Source of the DNA: Acidimicrobiales bacterium
GTDB lineage: Bacteria > Actinomycetota > Acidimicrobiia > Acidimicrobiales > RAAP-2
DNA: 38,392 bases
Assembly (NCBI GenBank): GCA_017883135.1
Contig: JADGOE010000027.1
Location: 1 to 38,392 of the forward strand
Direction of reading: 5' to 3'
The translations under genes were made by a program, and so were the position numbers. The first letter of the stretch is position 1. Each line of letters opens with the position of its first letter. Below the pieces are notes generated by a model. The model saw only the letters and a program-made list of their open reading frames with translations, searched no databases and had not been told where the DNA came from. Shown in pieces: positions 15,935-24,547 of this stretch.

Positions 15935-16687
15935 TCAGAGGTTCTTGCCGATCACACCGCCGAGCACACCGCCGAGACCGGCAGCGGCCGCCGGGTGGTC
16001 CTCGGTTGCCAGGTAGGGGGCGAGGGCGTGTGCCAGCACCGGGATGGGCATGCTCTGGAGCCAGATGTTGCCCGGCCCGGTCAGCGCCACAAGGTGGTAG
16101 CCGTCCCCGCCGAAGGCGATGTTCTTGATGCCCTTCAGCCGGGTGATGGTGAAGTTGACCCGGTCCTCGAACAGCCCGACGTGGCCCGGGTGGACCAACA
16201 TGGTCTGGCCGGCGGCCAGTTCGTAGGTGGTGATCTCACCGGACAGCTCGATCCATGCCTGGCCCTGCCCTTCGAGCCGCTGGAGGACGAAGCCGTCACC
16301 GCCCCACATGCCACCTCGGAACGTCTGCTGCAAGCCGACGGTGGGCACGACCCCGTCGGTGCCGCACACCCAGCCGTGCCGGTGCACCAGGTAACCCTGC
16401 CCAGCAGCGATGGTGACCGGAAAGATGCGACCCGGGAGCTTGGCCCCGAAGGCCACCATGCCCGGGCCTCCCCCGGCCTCGTACTTGGTGAGGAAGAAGC
16501 TTCCGCCGCCGACGGCCCGCTTCAACCCTCCCATCAGGCCCTTCTGCCCACCTGCCGAGGTGGTCTGGGACAGCTGCACGTTGGCCGACATCCACGACAG
16601 CTCGCCGTGGGTGGAGATGACCGACTCCCCGGGGTCGAGGATCATCTCCAGCAGCGGCATGGTGGTGCCTTTGATTTCGGCTTGCAT
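15935..16687 (-). CDS. AIM24-family protein (TIGR00266-like)
   Basis: 250 aa, starting at an ATG with AGGAGG upstream. The sequence is the Gly-rich beta-sheet type of the AIM24 family, formerly DUF124: an early SVISTHGELSWMS, the glycine run GGLKRAVGGGSFFLTKYEAGG, MWGGDGFVLQRLEGQG, and a Gly-rich C-terminus GLGGVLGGVIG. The family is widespread in bacteria and its yeast namesake is mitochondrial, but no biochemical role is established in bacteria. It is transcribed away from dxs. Confidence 0.88.
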   Translation of the reverse strand: MQAEIKGTTMPLLEMILDPGESVISTHGELSWMSANVQLSQTTSAGGQKGLMGGLKRAVGGGSFFLTKYEAGGGPGMVAFGAKLPGRIFPVTIAAGQGYLVHRHGWVCGTDGVVPTVGLQQTFRGGMWGGDGFVLQRLEGQGQAWIELSGEITTYELAAGQTMLVHPGHVGLFEDRVNFTITRLKGIKNIAFGGDGYHLVALTGPGNIWLQSMPIPVLAHALAPYLATEDHPAAAAGLGGVLGGVIGKNL

Positions 16688-16785
16688 CGGACCTCCTCAT
16701 CTGCCGTGGACACAGGTCCACGATCCCAGTACTGCGTGCATTCTGCCCGCATCGAAGGGAAACGGAGGGGATGCCAGGTACCCTC

Positions 16786-16804
16786 CACCGGCGGGACGCC
16801 GGTG
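16786..16804. other. perfect hairpin in the dxs upstream region
   Basis: CACCGGC (16786-16792) and GCCGGTG (16798-16804) form a 7-bp stem with loop GGGAC, about 107 bp before the dxs ATG in a 224-bp divergent gap. It does not follow any gene end, so it is not a normal terminator. It could be a leader structure of dxs or an operator. Confidence 0.35.
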
Positions 16805-16911
16805 TCGAACGGCGACGGCGGCGGTCATCGGCAGGCCTGGGCGTACACCCCGCGGCCAACATGTGCTTCGTCGGTGCGCTGGTATCCTGAGCCCAAAGAC
16901 AGTCCTCCCTC

Positions 16912-18948
16912 ATGATCCTCGAACACATCGACAGCCCAGCCGACCTCCGGTCCCTCACCCCCGAAGAGCTGGCCATCCTCTCAGGCGAAATACGTAGGTT
17001 CATCGTCGATGCGGTCACCGCAACCGGAGGCCACCTGGGCTCGAACCTGGGCGTGGTGGAGCTGACCCTGGCCCTCCATCGGACGTTCGACTCGCCGAAG
17101 GACGTGCTGCTGTGGGACACAGGCCACCAGGCCTACGTTCACAAGTTGGTGACGGGCAGGCGTGACGCCTTCTCGACGCTGCGCCAGTCCGGCGGGCTGT
17201 CGGGCTATCCCAACCGAACCGAGTCCGAGCACGACTGGGTGGAGAACAGCCACGCATCGACGATCTTGAGCTACGCCCACGGGCTGGCAAGTGCCTTCGA
17301 GCTCCAGGGCGTCGACCGCCGGGTGGTGGCGGTGATCGGTGACGGCGCACTGACCGGCGGCATGGCCTACGAGGCCCTCAACAACCTTGGACACTCGGGC
17401 AAACGGGTGGTCATCGTCCTCAACGACAACGGGCGTTCGTATGCGCCCACCGTGTCGCGCCTGTCTTTGAGCCTCACCCATCTCCGGCTCAATCCCTCCT
17501 ACATCCAGGCCCGCCAGCGGATCCGGCACCTGATCCGCGAGCTACCCGGAGTGGGAGAGATCGCCTACTCCGGCGTGCATGGCCTCACCAGCGCACTGCG
17601 CGAGGTGGTCACGCCCCACACCTTCTTCGAGGCGCTCGGCATCCGCTACGCGGGCCCCATCGACGGGCACGACATCGCCGGGGTGGAGCAGGCGCTGACC
17701 AACGCGGCCGAGTGGCCCGGACCGATCGTGGTCCATGTCCTGACACAGAAGGGCCGCGGCTACGCCCCCGCCGAGGAAGACGACATCCAGCGCCTCCACG
17801 ACGTAAAGGTGAAAGTGGCACCGGTTGGCGCCACCGAGGTCGGCGGGCAGAGCCCCACGGTTGCAGGAGCCGCCGGAGCGGACGGCCTGTCCCCCGCCGC
17901 GGTCGCGAGCGTCGACGAGGCCGCGGAACTGCCGGTGACCACCTACACCCACGCCTTCACCCGCGCCCTGCTCCGGCATGCGGAGGCCGACCCCCGGATC
18001 GTCGCCATCACCGCGGCGATGCCCGGCCCCACCGGACTGCTCCCGTTCGAGGCCCGGTTCCCCGAGCGTTTCGTCGACGTGGGCATCGCCGAGCAGCACG
18101 CAGTGACCTCGGCCGCCGGCATGGCCATGGCCGGTATGCGTCCGGTGGTCGCGGTCTACTCCACGTTCTTCAGCCGCGCCTTCGACCAGGCCAATCTCGA
18201 TGTCGGCCTCCACCGCCTGCCGGTGGTCCTGGTCCTCGACCGGGCCGGCATCACCGGCGATGACGGGCCGAGCCACCACGGCGTGCTGGACATGGCCCTC
18301 GGCTTGTCCATCCCCGGGATGACGGTGTTCGCCCCCTCGTCGGCCCCCGAGGTCGAGGTCATGCTGGCCGAGGCGCTCTCCCTCGACGGCCCCTCCATGA
18401 TCCGGTTCCCCAAGACGCCTGCCCCGTGGGTGCCGTCGGGGTCGGTGGGAGCGGGACTGCTCGCCCGCCAAGTCCGCACCGGTGACGGCTCGGTGTGCAT
18501 CCTCGCCGTTGGCAAGCTGCTCGCTGCCGCAGAGGACGCGGCGGAGCTCCTGATGGGCGAGGGCATCGACGCGACCATCTGGGATCCGCGGGTCGTCTCC
18601 CACCCCGACCCGGCCATGCTGGCCGACGCGGGACACCACGGCGTGGTCATCACCGCTGAGGACGGGATCCGCCAAGGGGGCGCCGGCATGTTCCTCGCCG
18701 ACGCCCTGCGAGCGTCGCTCGCCTGTGGAGCTGCGCCACCGGTGGTCCACCTCGGCATCCCTCGCGCGTATCTAGCCCAGGGCAAGCCCGATCGCATCCT
18801 GGCGGAGCTCGGGCTCGACGCCACCGGGCTCGCCCGGACCGTCCGCGAGGCAGTGGCCGAGCTACGCGTCAACCTGGACGGCCCAGTCCCCACGACCACT
18901 GCGCCGTCGGTTCCTGCCACGGTGACCGCCAAGGACGGCGTGGATTGA
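16912..18948 (+). CDS. dxs: 1-deoxy-D-xylulose-5-phosphate synthase
   Basis: 678 aa. It condenses pyruvate and glyceraldehyde 3-phosphate to DXP, the first step of the MEP isoprenoid pathway, using thiamine diphosphate and Mg. Visible motifs are GGHLGSNLGVVELT (39-52), DTGHQAYVHK (69-78), the cofactor site GDGALTGGMAYEALNN (143-158) with NDNGRSYAPT (171-180), and the pyrimidine domain FVDVGIAEQHAVT with the catalytic Glu. It is about 40 residues longer than E. coli Dxs, mainly from an Ala/Gly/Val-rich linker between the first two domains. There is no clear Shine-Dalgarno before the ATG, so a short leader or leaderless transcript is possible. Its genomic position beside steroid genes is probably incidental. 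Confidence 0.96.
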   Translation: MILEHIDSPADLRSLTPEELAILSGEIRRFIVDAVTATGGHLGSNLGVVELTLALHRTFDSPKDVLLWDTGHQAYVHKLVTGRRDAFSTLRQSGGLSGYPNRTESEHDWVENSHASTILSYAHGLASAFELQGVDRRVVAVIGDGALTGGMAYEALNNLGHSGKRVVIVLNDNGRSYAPTVSRLSLSLTHLRLNPSYIQARQRIRHLIRELPGVGEIAYSGVHGLTSALREVVTPHTFFEALGIRYAGPIDGHDIAGVEQALTNAAEWPGPIVVHVLTQKGRGYAPAEEDDIQRLHDVKVKVAPVGATEVGGQSPTVAGAAGADGLSPAAVASVDEAAELPVTTYTHAFTRALLRHAEADPRIVAITAAMPGPTGLLPFEARFPERFVDVGIAEQHAVTSAAGMAMAGMRPVVAVYSTFFSRAFDQANLDVGLHRLPVVLVLDRAGITGDDGPSHHGVLDMALGLSIPGMTVFAPSSAPEVEVMLAEALSLDGPSMIRFPKTPAPWVPSGSVGAGLLARQVRTGDGSVCILAVGKLLAAAEDAAELLMGEGIDATIWDPRVVSHPDPAMLADAGHHGVVITAEDGIRQGGAGMFLADALRASLACGAAPPVVHLGIPRAYLAQGKPDRILAELGLDATGLARTVREAVAELRVNLDGPVPTTTAPSVPATVTAKDGVD

Positions 18949-19001
18949 AGCGGGCATGCCGGCCGGTTGGAGCGAATGCACCGGCGGCTGGCCTGCGCTG
19001 T

Positions 19002-19030
19002 TTGCCGGTCGAATAGAAACGTGTTCTACT
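19002..19030 (+). promoter_or_regulatory. fadD19 promoter with KstR-like operator
   Basis: TTGCCG (19002-19007), a 17-bp spacer and TCTACT (19025-19030) make a fair promoter whose start point would be only a few bases before the ATG at 19040, with no ribosome site, so a leaderless transcript is likely. The 14 bases at 19015-19028 (AGAAACGTGTTCTA) match the KstR palindrome TnnAACnnGTTnnA at 7 of 8 fixed positions and lie between the two promoter boxes, a repressing position. Confidence 0.5.
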
Positions 19031-19039
19031 AACTGCCCG

Positions 19040-20683
19040 ATGACGTTCAACCTCGCTGATCTGTTCGAGGCGGCTGTCGACGCCTACGGCGACCGGGAGT
19101 ACCTGGTGGCCGATGGCCAACGCCGCACCTACGCCGAGATGGAAGAGCGGGCCAACCGGCTGGCCCACTACCTGGCCGACCAGGGCATCGGGCCCGGTGA
19201 CCACGTCGGCATCTACTCGTTGAACAGCGCAGAGTGGGTGGAGACGGCGTGGGCGGTGTTCAAACTCCGTGCGGTGTGGATCAACATCAACTACCGATAC
19301 GTGAAGGACGAGCTCCGGTACCTGTTCACCAACGCCGACCTGGTGGCACTTGTCCATCAGGCCGAGTTCGGCCCGCGAGTGACCGATCTGCTGCCCGAGC
19401 TGCCCGACCTGCGCCTGGTGATCGGCATCGAGGACGAGTCCGGTGAGCCGATGGCCAACGGCACTGTTCCGTTCGAGGTGGCCATGGCCGCCGGAAGCCC
19501 CGAGCGCGACTTCGCACCCCGGTCGAACGACGACCACTACATCCTCTACACGGGCGGCACCACCGGCATGCCCAAAGGGGTGGTGTGGCGCCATGAGGAC
19601 GTCTTCTACGCGTTGGGTGGTGGCCTCGACCCGACTACCAACACCCGGATCGAGCATCCCGAGGAGATGGTCGAAAAGGGCCGGGGTGGCCAGCTCACCT
19701 TGTTGCCCATCGCGCCGCTGATGCACGGAGCCACCCAGTGGTCGGTGATGGGCCAGAGCTTCGTCGGGAACCGGACCATCCTGGTCTCCAAGTTCGACCC
19801 CCACGAGGTGTGGCGCCTGGTGGAGTCGGAGAAGGCCAATTCGGTGATGATCACCGGCGATGCCATGGGCAAACCGCTCGTCGAGGCGCTCGACGACCCC
19901 GGTGTCTCCTACGACCTTTCCTCGCTGCTGGCGGTCACCTCGTCGGCGGCGCTCTTCTCCGCACCGGTCAAGGATGAGTTCTTCAGGCACCTGCCGGACA
20001 TCGTCATCGTGGACGCGGTCGGTTCCTCGGAGTCCGGCAACAACGGCATGGCCACCATGACCAAGGGCGGCACCGCGATGAAGAGCGGTCCGACCGTGAG
20101 CGTCCTGGGCGGCACCGTGGTCTTCGACGAGGACTTGAAGCCGGTGGTCGCCGGTTCGGGGACCATCGGCAAGATCGCCCGAACCGGAAACATCCCGGTG
20201 AGCTACTACAACGACCCGGTCAAGACGGCCGAGGTGTTCATCACCGTGGACGGCACCCGCTACGTGATGCCCGGCGACTTCGCCACGCTGGAGGAGGACG
20301 GCACCATCACCCTGCTGGGGCGGGGATCGGTGTCGATCAACTCGGGGGGCGAGAAGATCTTCCCCGAGGAAGTCGAGTCCGCAGTCCGCTCCCATCCCGA
20401 CGTGTTCGACGCCATAGTGGTCGGTGCCCCTGACGAGCGCTGGGGCCAGCGGGTTGCCGCCATCATCCAGCCCCGGGCCGGTCGCCATCCGACCCTCGAG
20501 GACATCCAGGGGCACTGCCGCGAGGCGATCGCCGGCTATAAGGTGCCCCGCCAGCTCCACGTGGTCGCGACCATCCTCCGGTCACCAAGCGGGAAACCCG
20601 ACTACCGGTGGGCGACCGACATCGTGGCCGGGGCGCCCGAGGAGACCGACAGCGGGGGCGCCAGAACCGCTTCCGGACAGTGA
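19040..20683 (+). CDS. fadD19: FadD19-like steroid side-chain acyl-CoA synthetase
   Basis: 547 aa from the ATG at 19040; an upstream extension was rejected because it runs through the operator. It is an AMP-forming acyl-CoA ligase with P-loop YTGGTTGMPKGVVWRHED, GSSESG near the A5 region, GRGSVSINSGGEKIFPEE before the hinge and a C-terminal catalytic Lys in GKPDYRW. The whole protein closely follows M. tuberculosis FadD19 (Rv3515c), for example INYRYVKDELRYLFTNAD and the start NLADLFEAAVDA. FadD19 activates long or branched C24/C27 sterol side-chain acids with CoA. The gene is followed after 53 bp by the isochorismatase-like gene in the same direction. Confidence 0.88.
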   Translation: MTFNLADLFEAAVDAYGDREYLVADGQRRTYAEMEERANRLAHYLADQGIGPGDHVGIYSLNSAEWVETAWAVFKLRAVWININYRYVKDELRYLFTNADLVALVHQAEFGPRVTDLLPELPDLRLVIGIEDESGEPMANGTVPFEVAMAAGSPERDFAPRSNDDHYILYTGGTTGMPKGVVWRHEDVFYALGGGLDPTTNTRIEHPEEMVEKGRGGQLTLLPIAPLMHGATQWSVMGQSFVGNRTILVSKFDPHEVWRLVESEKANSVMITGDAMGKPLVEALDDPGVSYDLSSLLAVTSSAALFSAPVKDEFFRHLPDIVIVDAVGSSESGNNGMATMTKGGTAMKSGPTVSVLGGTVVFDEDLKPVVAGSGTIGKIARTGNIPVSYYNDPVKTAEVFITVDGTRYVMPGDFATLEEDGTITLLGRGSVSINSGGEKIFPEEVESAVRSHPDVFDAIVVGAPDERWGQRVAAIIQPRAGRHPTLEDIQGHCREAIAGYKVPRQLHVVATILRSPSGKPDYRWATDIVAGAPEETDSGGARTASGQ

Positions 20684-20736
20684 GCCCGCCTGCGCCGGTC
20701 CTGTCCTACCACCCCCGGACCCGGTAGGCGCTGCAC

Positions 20737-21369
20737 GTGCCCATCGAACTGGGTGACCTGGCCGCACCGACCACCTGCGCTGTGCTCACCATGGAGATCC
20801 AACGCGGGGTGGTCGGCGACCTGAGCTCGTTCCCCCAACTGGCCGAGGCGGCCGAGCGGGTCGGCGTGGTGCTCAACACCGCACGCATCCTCGACGCCGC
20901 CCGTTCCAGAGGAATTCCGGTGGTCCACTGCACCGCGGAGTTCCGAGCCGACCGTGCGGGATCGACGGTCAACTGCCAGCTGATCGCGGCCATGGTCCGC
21001 AATCCCGATCATCTCCTCGTCGGCACACCTCCCACCGAGCTCGTCGCCGCGCTGGGGCCGGAGCCCGGCGACCTGATCTCCTCGCGGCTGCACGGGGTGT
21101 CACCGTTCGCCGGCACCTCCCTCGACGCCTGGCTCCGCAGCCTCGGCGTCCGCACCATCGTGGCCACCGGGGTTTCTGTCAACCTGGGCGTACTCGGGCT
21201 GGCCATCGAAGCGGTCAACCTCGGCTACGCCGTGGTGGTTCCACGCGACACCGTCGCCGGGATCCCCCGGGAGTACGCCGACGCAGTCCTCGACAATACG
21301 TTCCCGCTGATCTCGACGCTTACCTCGACCAACGAGCTGCTTGCCGCCTGGGAGGCATCTGCTCCGTAG
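20737..21369 (+). CDS. isochorismatase-fold protein without the Asp-Lys-Cys triad
   Basis: 210 aa from a GTG at 20737 with GGTAGG eight bases upstream. The fold pattern of cysteine hydrolases is clear: a first strand VLTMEIQ, GIPVVHCTAEFR, LHGVSPFAGTSLD, IVATGVSV and the last helix region. The catalytic residues are replaced: the first Asp is Glu20, no Lys occupies the place before SPF (the residues are R117/L118), and the nucleophile Cys position is Gly151. The intact frame suggests a subfamily with another activity or a binding role. It is co-directional with the FadD19-like gene and probably in its operon. Confidence 0.8.
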   Translation: MPIELGDLAAPTTCAVLTMEIQRGVVGDLSSFPQLAEAAERVGVVLNTARILDAARSRGIPVVHCTAEFRADRAGSTVNCQLIAAMVRNPDHLLVGTPPTELVAALGPEPGDLISSRLHGVSPFAGTSLDAWLRSLGVRTIVATGVSVNLGVLGLAIEAVNLGYAVVVPRDTVAGIPREYADAVLDNTFPLISTLTSTNELLAAWEASAP

Positions 21370-21430
21370 GGGTCTGCTCCGTAGGGTCCGGCTCTGTAAG
21401 GGTCGGCCTGGAAGGGGTCGGCCTGTGGCC
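21358..21430 (+). repeat. degenerate tandem repeat, five units of 13-16 bp, at the 3' end of the isochorismatase-like gene
   Basis: Units begin at 21358, 21373, 21387, 21403 and 21418. The first two read TCTGCTCCGTAGGG and the later ones drift to TCCGGCTCTGTAAGGG and TCGGCCTGGAAGGGG. The gene's TAG stop lies in the first unit. It occupies the gap before the converging LLM gene. Confidence 0.7.
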
Positions 21431-21457
21431 GAACACCGAGCCGAGCGGGCCCGAGCG

Positions 21458-22681
21458 CTACATGTTGCGGGTGCCGTCCAGTTGGATCATGGCGTTGGTC
21501 GGGAGCTCCTCGACGGTGACGTCCGGCACCGGGAAGTTGAACGGCGAGTACTTCGGCTGAGCCGACTGCCGGTACCGGGTGGTGGAGTGCTGGGGGTCCG
21601 AGTCGAACTGCGGGATGACCGAGGTGCCGAACACCTCGAGCATCTCGAGGACCTCATCGTGCTCGAACGAGTCGGACGGCAGGCCGAACACGAGTTGGTC
21701 GCAGCCGACCTCGCGATACTTGGCCACCTGCTCGGCCACCTCGTCGGGCTCGCCACACAGCATCCAACCCTGTTCGATGAGATAGTCGAGCATGCCCTCG
21801 TCACTTACGGTGTGGGGCCTCTCGGGCCAGATCGGCACACCCTCCTGATGGGGGATGGTGTCGTGGTAGTTACAAACCAACGAGTAGAGATATCCACGCC
21901 CCTTGCGAAGCGCGACCTCTCGGGCTCTCTTGCGGTCGGCGAGGCAGATGACCGCATTGGTCATCATCACGTTGTCGTTCTTGAACTGCCCGAGCGGCTC
22001 GGTGCAGTTGGCGATGCCTTCCTTGTAGGCGTCGATCCGGCCCTTCAGGTTGTAGATGGGCTCGAAGTTGAAGGCGATCGCACCGATGCCGAGCTCCCCG
22101 GCCTGGGTGAAGGTGGCCGGATTGCCGCAGCCCACCCAGATGGGCGGGTGCCCCTGGCCCCGGTAGGGCTTGGGAAGGATGTTGTGCGGGTAGGGCACCG
22201 TGAAGTGCTCTCCCTCGAACATGTAGTCCTTCTGCTCCCACATCCGTGGGATCTCGCGGATGACTTCGTTCCACTCGGGCTTGGTGGAGTTCTTGTCGAG
22301 GATGTTGAAGGAGGCGATCTCGTGACTTCCAGCGCCCCGGCCCGTCCCCCATTCGAACCGACCCTCGAGCAGGTGGTCGAGCATGGCAACCCGCTCGGCC
22401 GAACGGACCGGATGGTTGACCCGTGGCGAGAGGTTCATGATTCCGGTGCCGATGTGGATGCGCTCGGTGGCGTGGGCCAGGTAGCCCATCACCACCTCGG
22501 GAGCCGACATGTGGCTGTATTCGGTCAGGGCGTGATGCTCACCGACCCAGGCGTACTTCCAATTGTGCTTGTCTGCTTCGATCACATATTGGATCTCGCG
22601 CTTGAGCATCTCGTGCTCGCATGCAGGGTCGTGGGCGGCCTGGCCCGGCAGGTACCCATTGATGAAGATTCCGAACTCCAC
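21458..22681 (-). CDS. LLM-class flavin/F420-dependent oxidoreductase
   Basis: 407 aa from a GTG at 22681 with GAGAGGAG nine bases upstream. It has the luciferase-like TIM-barrel pattern: MEFGIFINGYLPG, YAWVGEHH, GYLAHATERIHIGTGI, VAMLDHLLEGRFEWGTGRG and PIWVGCGNP. A C-terminal tail of about 60 residues follows the barrel. Members use FMN or F420 for monooxygenation or hydride transfer; the cofactor cannot be told from sequence alone. It shares a divergent promoter region, and a KstR-like site, with fadD17, so a role in steroid breakdown is inferred. Confidence 0.88.
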   Translation of the reverse strand: MEFGIFINGYLPGQAAHDPACEHEMLKREIQYVIEADKHNWKYAWVGEHHALTEYSHMSAPEVVMGYLAHATERIHIGTGIMNLSPRVNHPVRSAERVAMLDHLLEGRFEWGTGRGAGSHEIASFNILDKNSTKPEWNEVIREIPRMWEQKDYMFEGEHFTVPYPHNILPKPYRGQGHPPIWVGCGNPATFTQAGELGIGAIAFNFEPIYNLKGRIDAYKEGIANCTEPLGQFKNDNVMMTNAVICLADRKRAREVALRKGRGYLYSLVCNYHDTIPHQEGVPIWPERPHTVSDEGMLDYLIEQGWMLCGEPDEVAEQVAKYREVGCDQLVFGLPSDSFEHDEVLEMLEVFGTSVIPQFDSDPQHSTTRYRQSAQPKYSPFNFPVPDVTVEELPTNAMIQLDGTRNM

Positions 22682-22744
22682 GGCGGTGGGCTCCTCTCGA
22701 TCCGCTCTTGGCGCTGCGTCACGCTACCCGCCCATTTGATAAAT

Positions 22745-22758
22745 TGCAACGTGTTCCA
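22745..22758. promoter_or_regulatory. KstR-like operator between the LLM gene and fadD17
   Basis: TGCAACGTGTTCCA fits TnnAACnnGTTnnA at all eight fixed positions. It lies in the 146-bp divergent gap, 64 bp from the LLM start and 70 bp from the fadD17 start, so one site could control both. A TTGATA at 22736-22741 borders it on the left. Confidence 0.55.
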
Positions 22759-22827
22759 GATTTGTGCCTAGCTCCTACGCATGGAGCCAATTGCACCTAC
22801 TGTCTGCCAGACACCCAGGGGGAGGCC

Positions 22828-24495
22828 ATGCTCACCATCGACCGATTGATCCGGCAGCGGGTGGGCGACGACCGGGTGGGGCTTGCTTTCGCCGACCGCA
22901 CCTGGTCCCACGACCAGGTCGTTGCTGCGCAGGCGGAGCGTGCCGCTCTACTGGCCTCGTTGCGCCGGCCTGGGCCGTTCCACGTGGCCCTCCTCCTCGA
23001 CAACGTCCCCGAATACGTGTTCTGGATGGGTGCAGCCGCACTGGCCGGAGCCGTCCTGGTCGGGGGCAACCCGACCCATCGGGGTGACGAACTGGCCCGC
23101 GACCTCTCCCATACCGAGTGCCAGTTGCTGGTGACCAACCCCGAGTATGCAGCGCTGGTGGCAGGCCATGATCTGGGCCCGGCGCTGCCCCCCGAGAGGA
23201 TCTTCGTCATCGACGACCCCTCCGGAGACGCCCGGTCGGGCCCGGCGACGCCGTATGGGGCGCTGCTGGCCACCGTGACCGGCGCTCCGCTCCCCGAACC
23301 GGCGGCGACGGCGGTCACCGAGGACTCCCTCGGTCTGCTGCTCTTCACCTCGGGGACGTCGGGTGCCCCGAAGGCCTGCCTCTGCAGCCAAGGGCGAATG
23401 GCACGGATCGGCTCGATCGTGGCCCAGATGTTCGAGCTCACCACAGATGACGTCTGCTACCTGGCCATGCCGCTCTTCCACTCCAACGCGCTTATGGCCG
23501 GATGGGCGCCCGCCCTGGCAGCGGGCGCCGCTGTCGCTCTGCGGGAGCGGTTCAGCGCCTCACAGTTCCTCATCGACGTCCGGCGGTACGGGGTCACCTA
23601 CTTCAACTACGTCGGGAAGCCGCTCTCCTACATTCTGGCCACCGTCGAGCTACCCGACGACGCCGACAACACCTTGCGCCGGGCGTTCGGCAACGAGGCG
23701 GCGGAGGCCGACGTGGCCAGGTTCGCCGAGCGGTTCGGATGCACGGTGCAAGATGCCTACGGATCGACCGAAGGGGGTGCCGCGGTGCAGCGCACGCCGG
23801 ACACGCCCCGGGGGGCCCTCGGGCGTGCCCTACCCGGCACCATGATCGTCAACTCGGACACCGGCGAGGAGTGTCCGAGGGCGGAGTTCGACGAGAACGG
23901 GCGACTGCTCAATGCCGAAGAGGCCATCGGGGAGATGGTCAGCCAGACCGGCGGGGCCGGCTTCGAGGGGTACTGGCGCAACGCCGAGGCGGAACAGGCC
24001 AGGGTCCGCAACGGATGGTACTGGACCGGGGACCTCGCCTACCGCGACGTCGATGACTTCTTCTACTTCGGGGGCCGCGACTACGACTGGCTGCGTGTCG
24101 ACGGAGAGAACTTCGCCGCCGCGCCGGTCGAAGGCGTGCTGCAACGGCATCCCGGCGTAGTACTGGCCTCGGTCTACGCGGTGCCCGACACCGTGGTGGG
24201 CGATCAGGTGATGGCCACCTTGCTGCTCCACCCTGGGAGCGACTTCGACGAGCAGGGCTTCGCCGAGTTTCTGGCCGGCGAGTCGGACCTGGGGACCAAG
24301 TGGGCTCCCAAGTACGTGCGCATCACGGCCGAGCTTCCGGTGACCGCCACCACCAAGGTGGTCAAGCGGGTCCTGCGCAACGAGGGGTGGCACTGTACGG
24401 ACCCTGTGTGGTGGCGCCCGCAGAGGGGCGATCCGTTCCGCCTTCTTCTGCCGGCCGACGCCGACGCCCTCGACAAGGCCATCGCCGAGCGCTGA
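22828..24495 (+). CDS. fadD17: FadD17-like acyl-CoA synthetase
   Basis: 555 aa from the ATG at 22828 (GGGGGAGG just upstream; the longer upstream frame crosses the operator). It is an AMP-forming ligase with P-loop LLFTSGTSGAPKACLCSQG, YGSTEGG, TGDLAYRD and a Lys near the C-terminus in ATTKVVKRVL. It tracks M. tuberculosis FadD17 (Rv3506) over its whole length, including MPLFHSNALMAGWA, FSASQFLIDVRRYG and VGKPLSYILATVELPDDADN (in part). FadD17 belongs to the KstR regulon and activates steroid side-chain acids with CoA. The operator upstream supports the same role here. Confidence 0.88.
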   Translation: MLTIDRLIRQRVGDDRVGLAFADRTWSHDQVVAAQAERAALLASLRRPGPFHVALLLDNVPEYVFWMGAAALAGAVLVGGNPTHRGDELARDLSHTECQLLVTNPEYAALVAGHDLGPALPPERIFVIDDPSGDARSGPATPYGALLATVTGAPLPEPAATAVTEDSLGLLLFTSGTSGAPKACLCSQGRMARIGSIVAQMFELTTDDVCYLAMPLFHSNALMAGWAPALAAGAAVALRERFSASQFLIDVRRYGVTYFNYVGKPLSYILATVELPDDADNTLRRAFGNEAAEADVARFAERFGCTVQDAYGSTEGGAAVQRTPDTPRGALGRALPGTMIVNSDTGEECPRAEFDENGRLLNAEEAIGEMVSQTGGAGFEGYWRNAEAEQARVRNGWYWTGDLAYRDVDDFFYFGGRDYDWLRVDGENFAAAPVEGVLQRHPGVVLASVYAVPDTVVGDQVMATLLLHPGSDFDEQGFAEFLAGESDLGTKWAPKYVRITAELPVTATTKVVKRVLRNEGWHCTDPVWWRPQRGDPFRLLLPADADALDKAIAER

Positions 24496-24547
24496 CCGGG
24501 CGCGGGCTGGGGAAGCGGCGGGTGTGGCGGCGGCGAGGAAGGCGAGG

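Noticed and set aside
16688-16911. Thiamine-type riboswitch before dxs
   Set aside because: No THI-box core sequences were seen; only one simple hairpin.
18869-20560. 563-codon open frame on the minus strand opposite the FadD19-like gene
   Set aside because: A shadow frame of a GC-rich gene: His/Gly/Val/Asp-rich composition, no domain, and the plus strand carries a clear ligase with promoter and operator.
21358-21430. CRISPR-like array
   Set aside because: Units are 13-16 bp, degenerate and contiguous, with no spacers and no cas genes.
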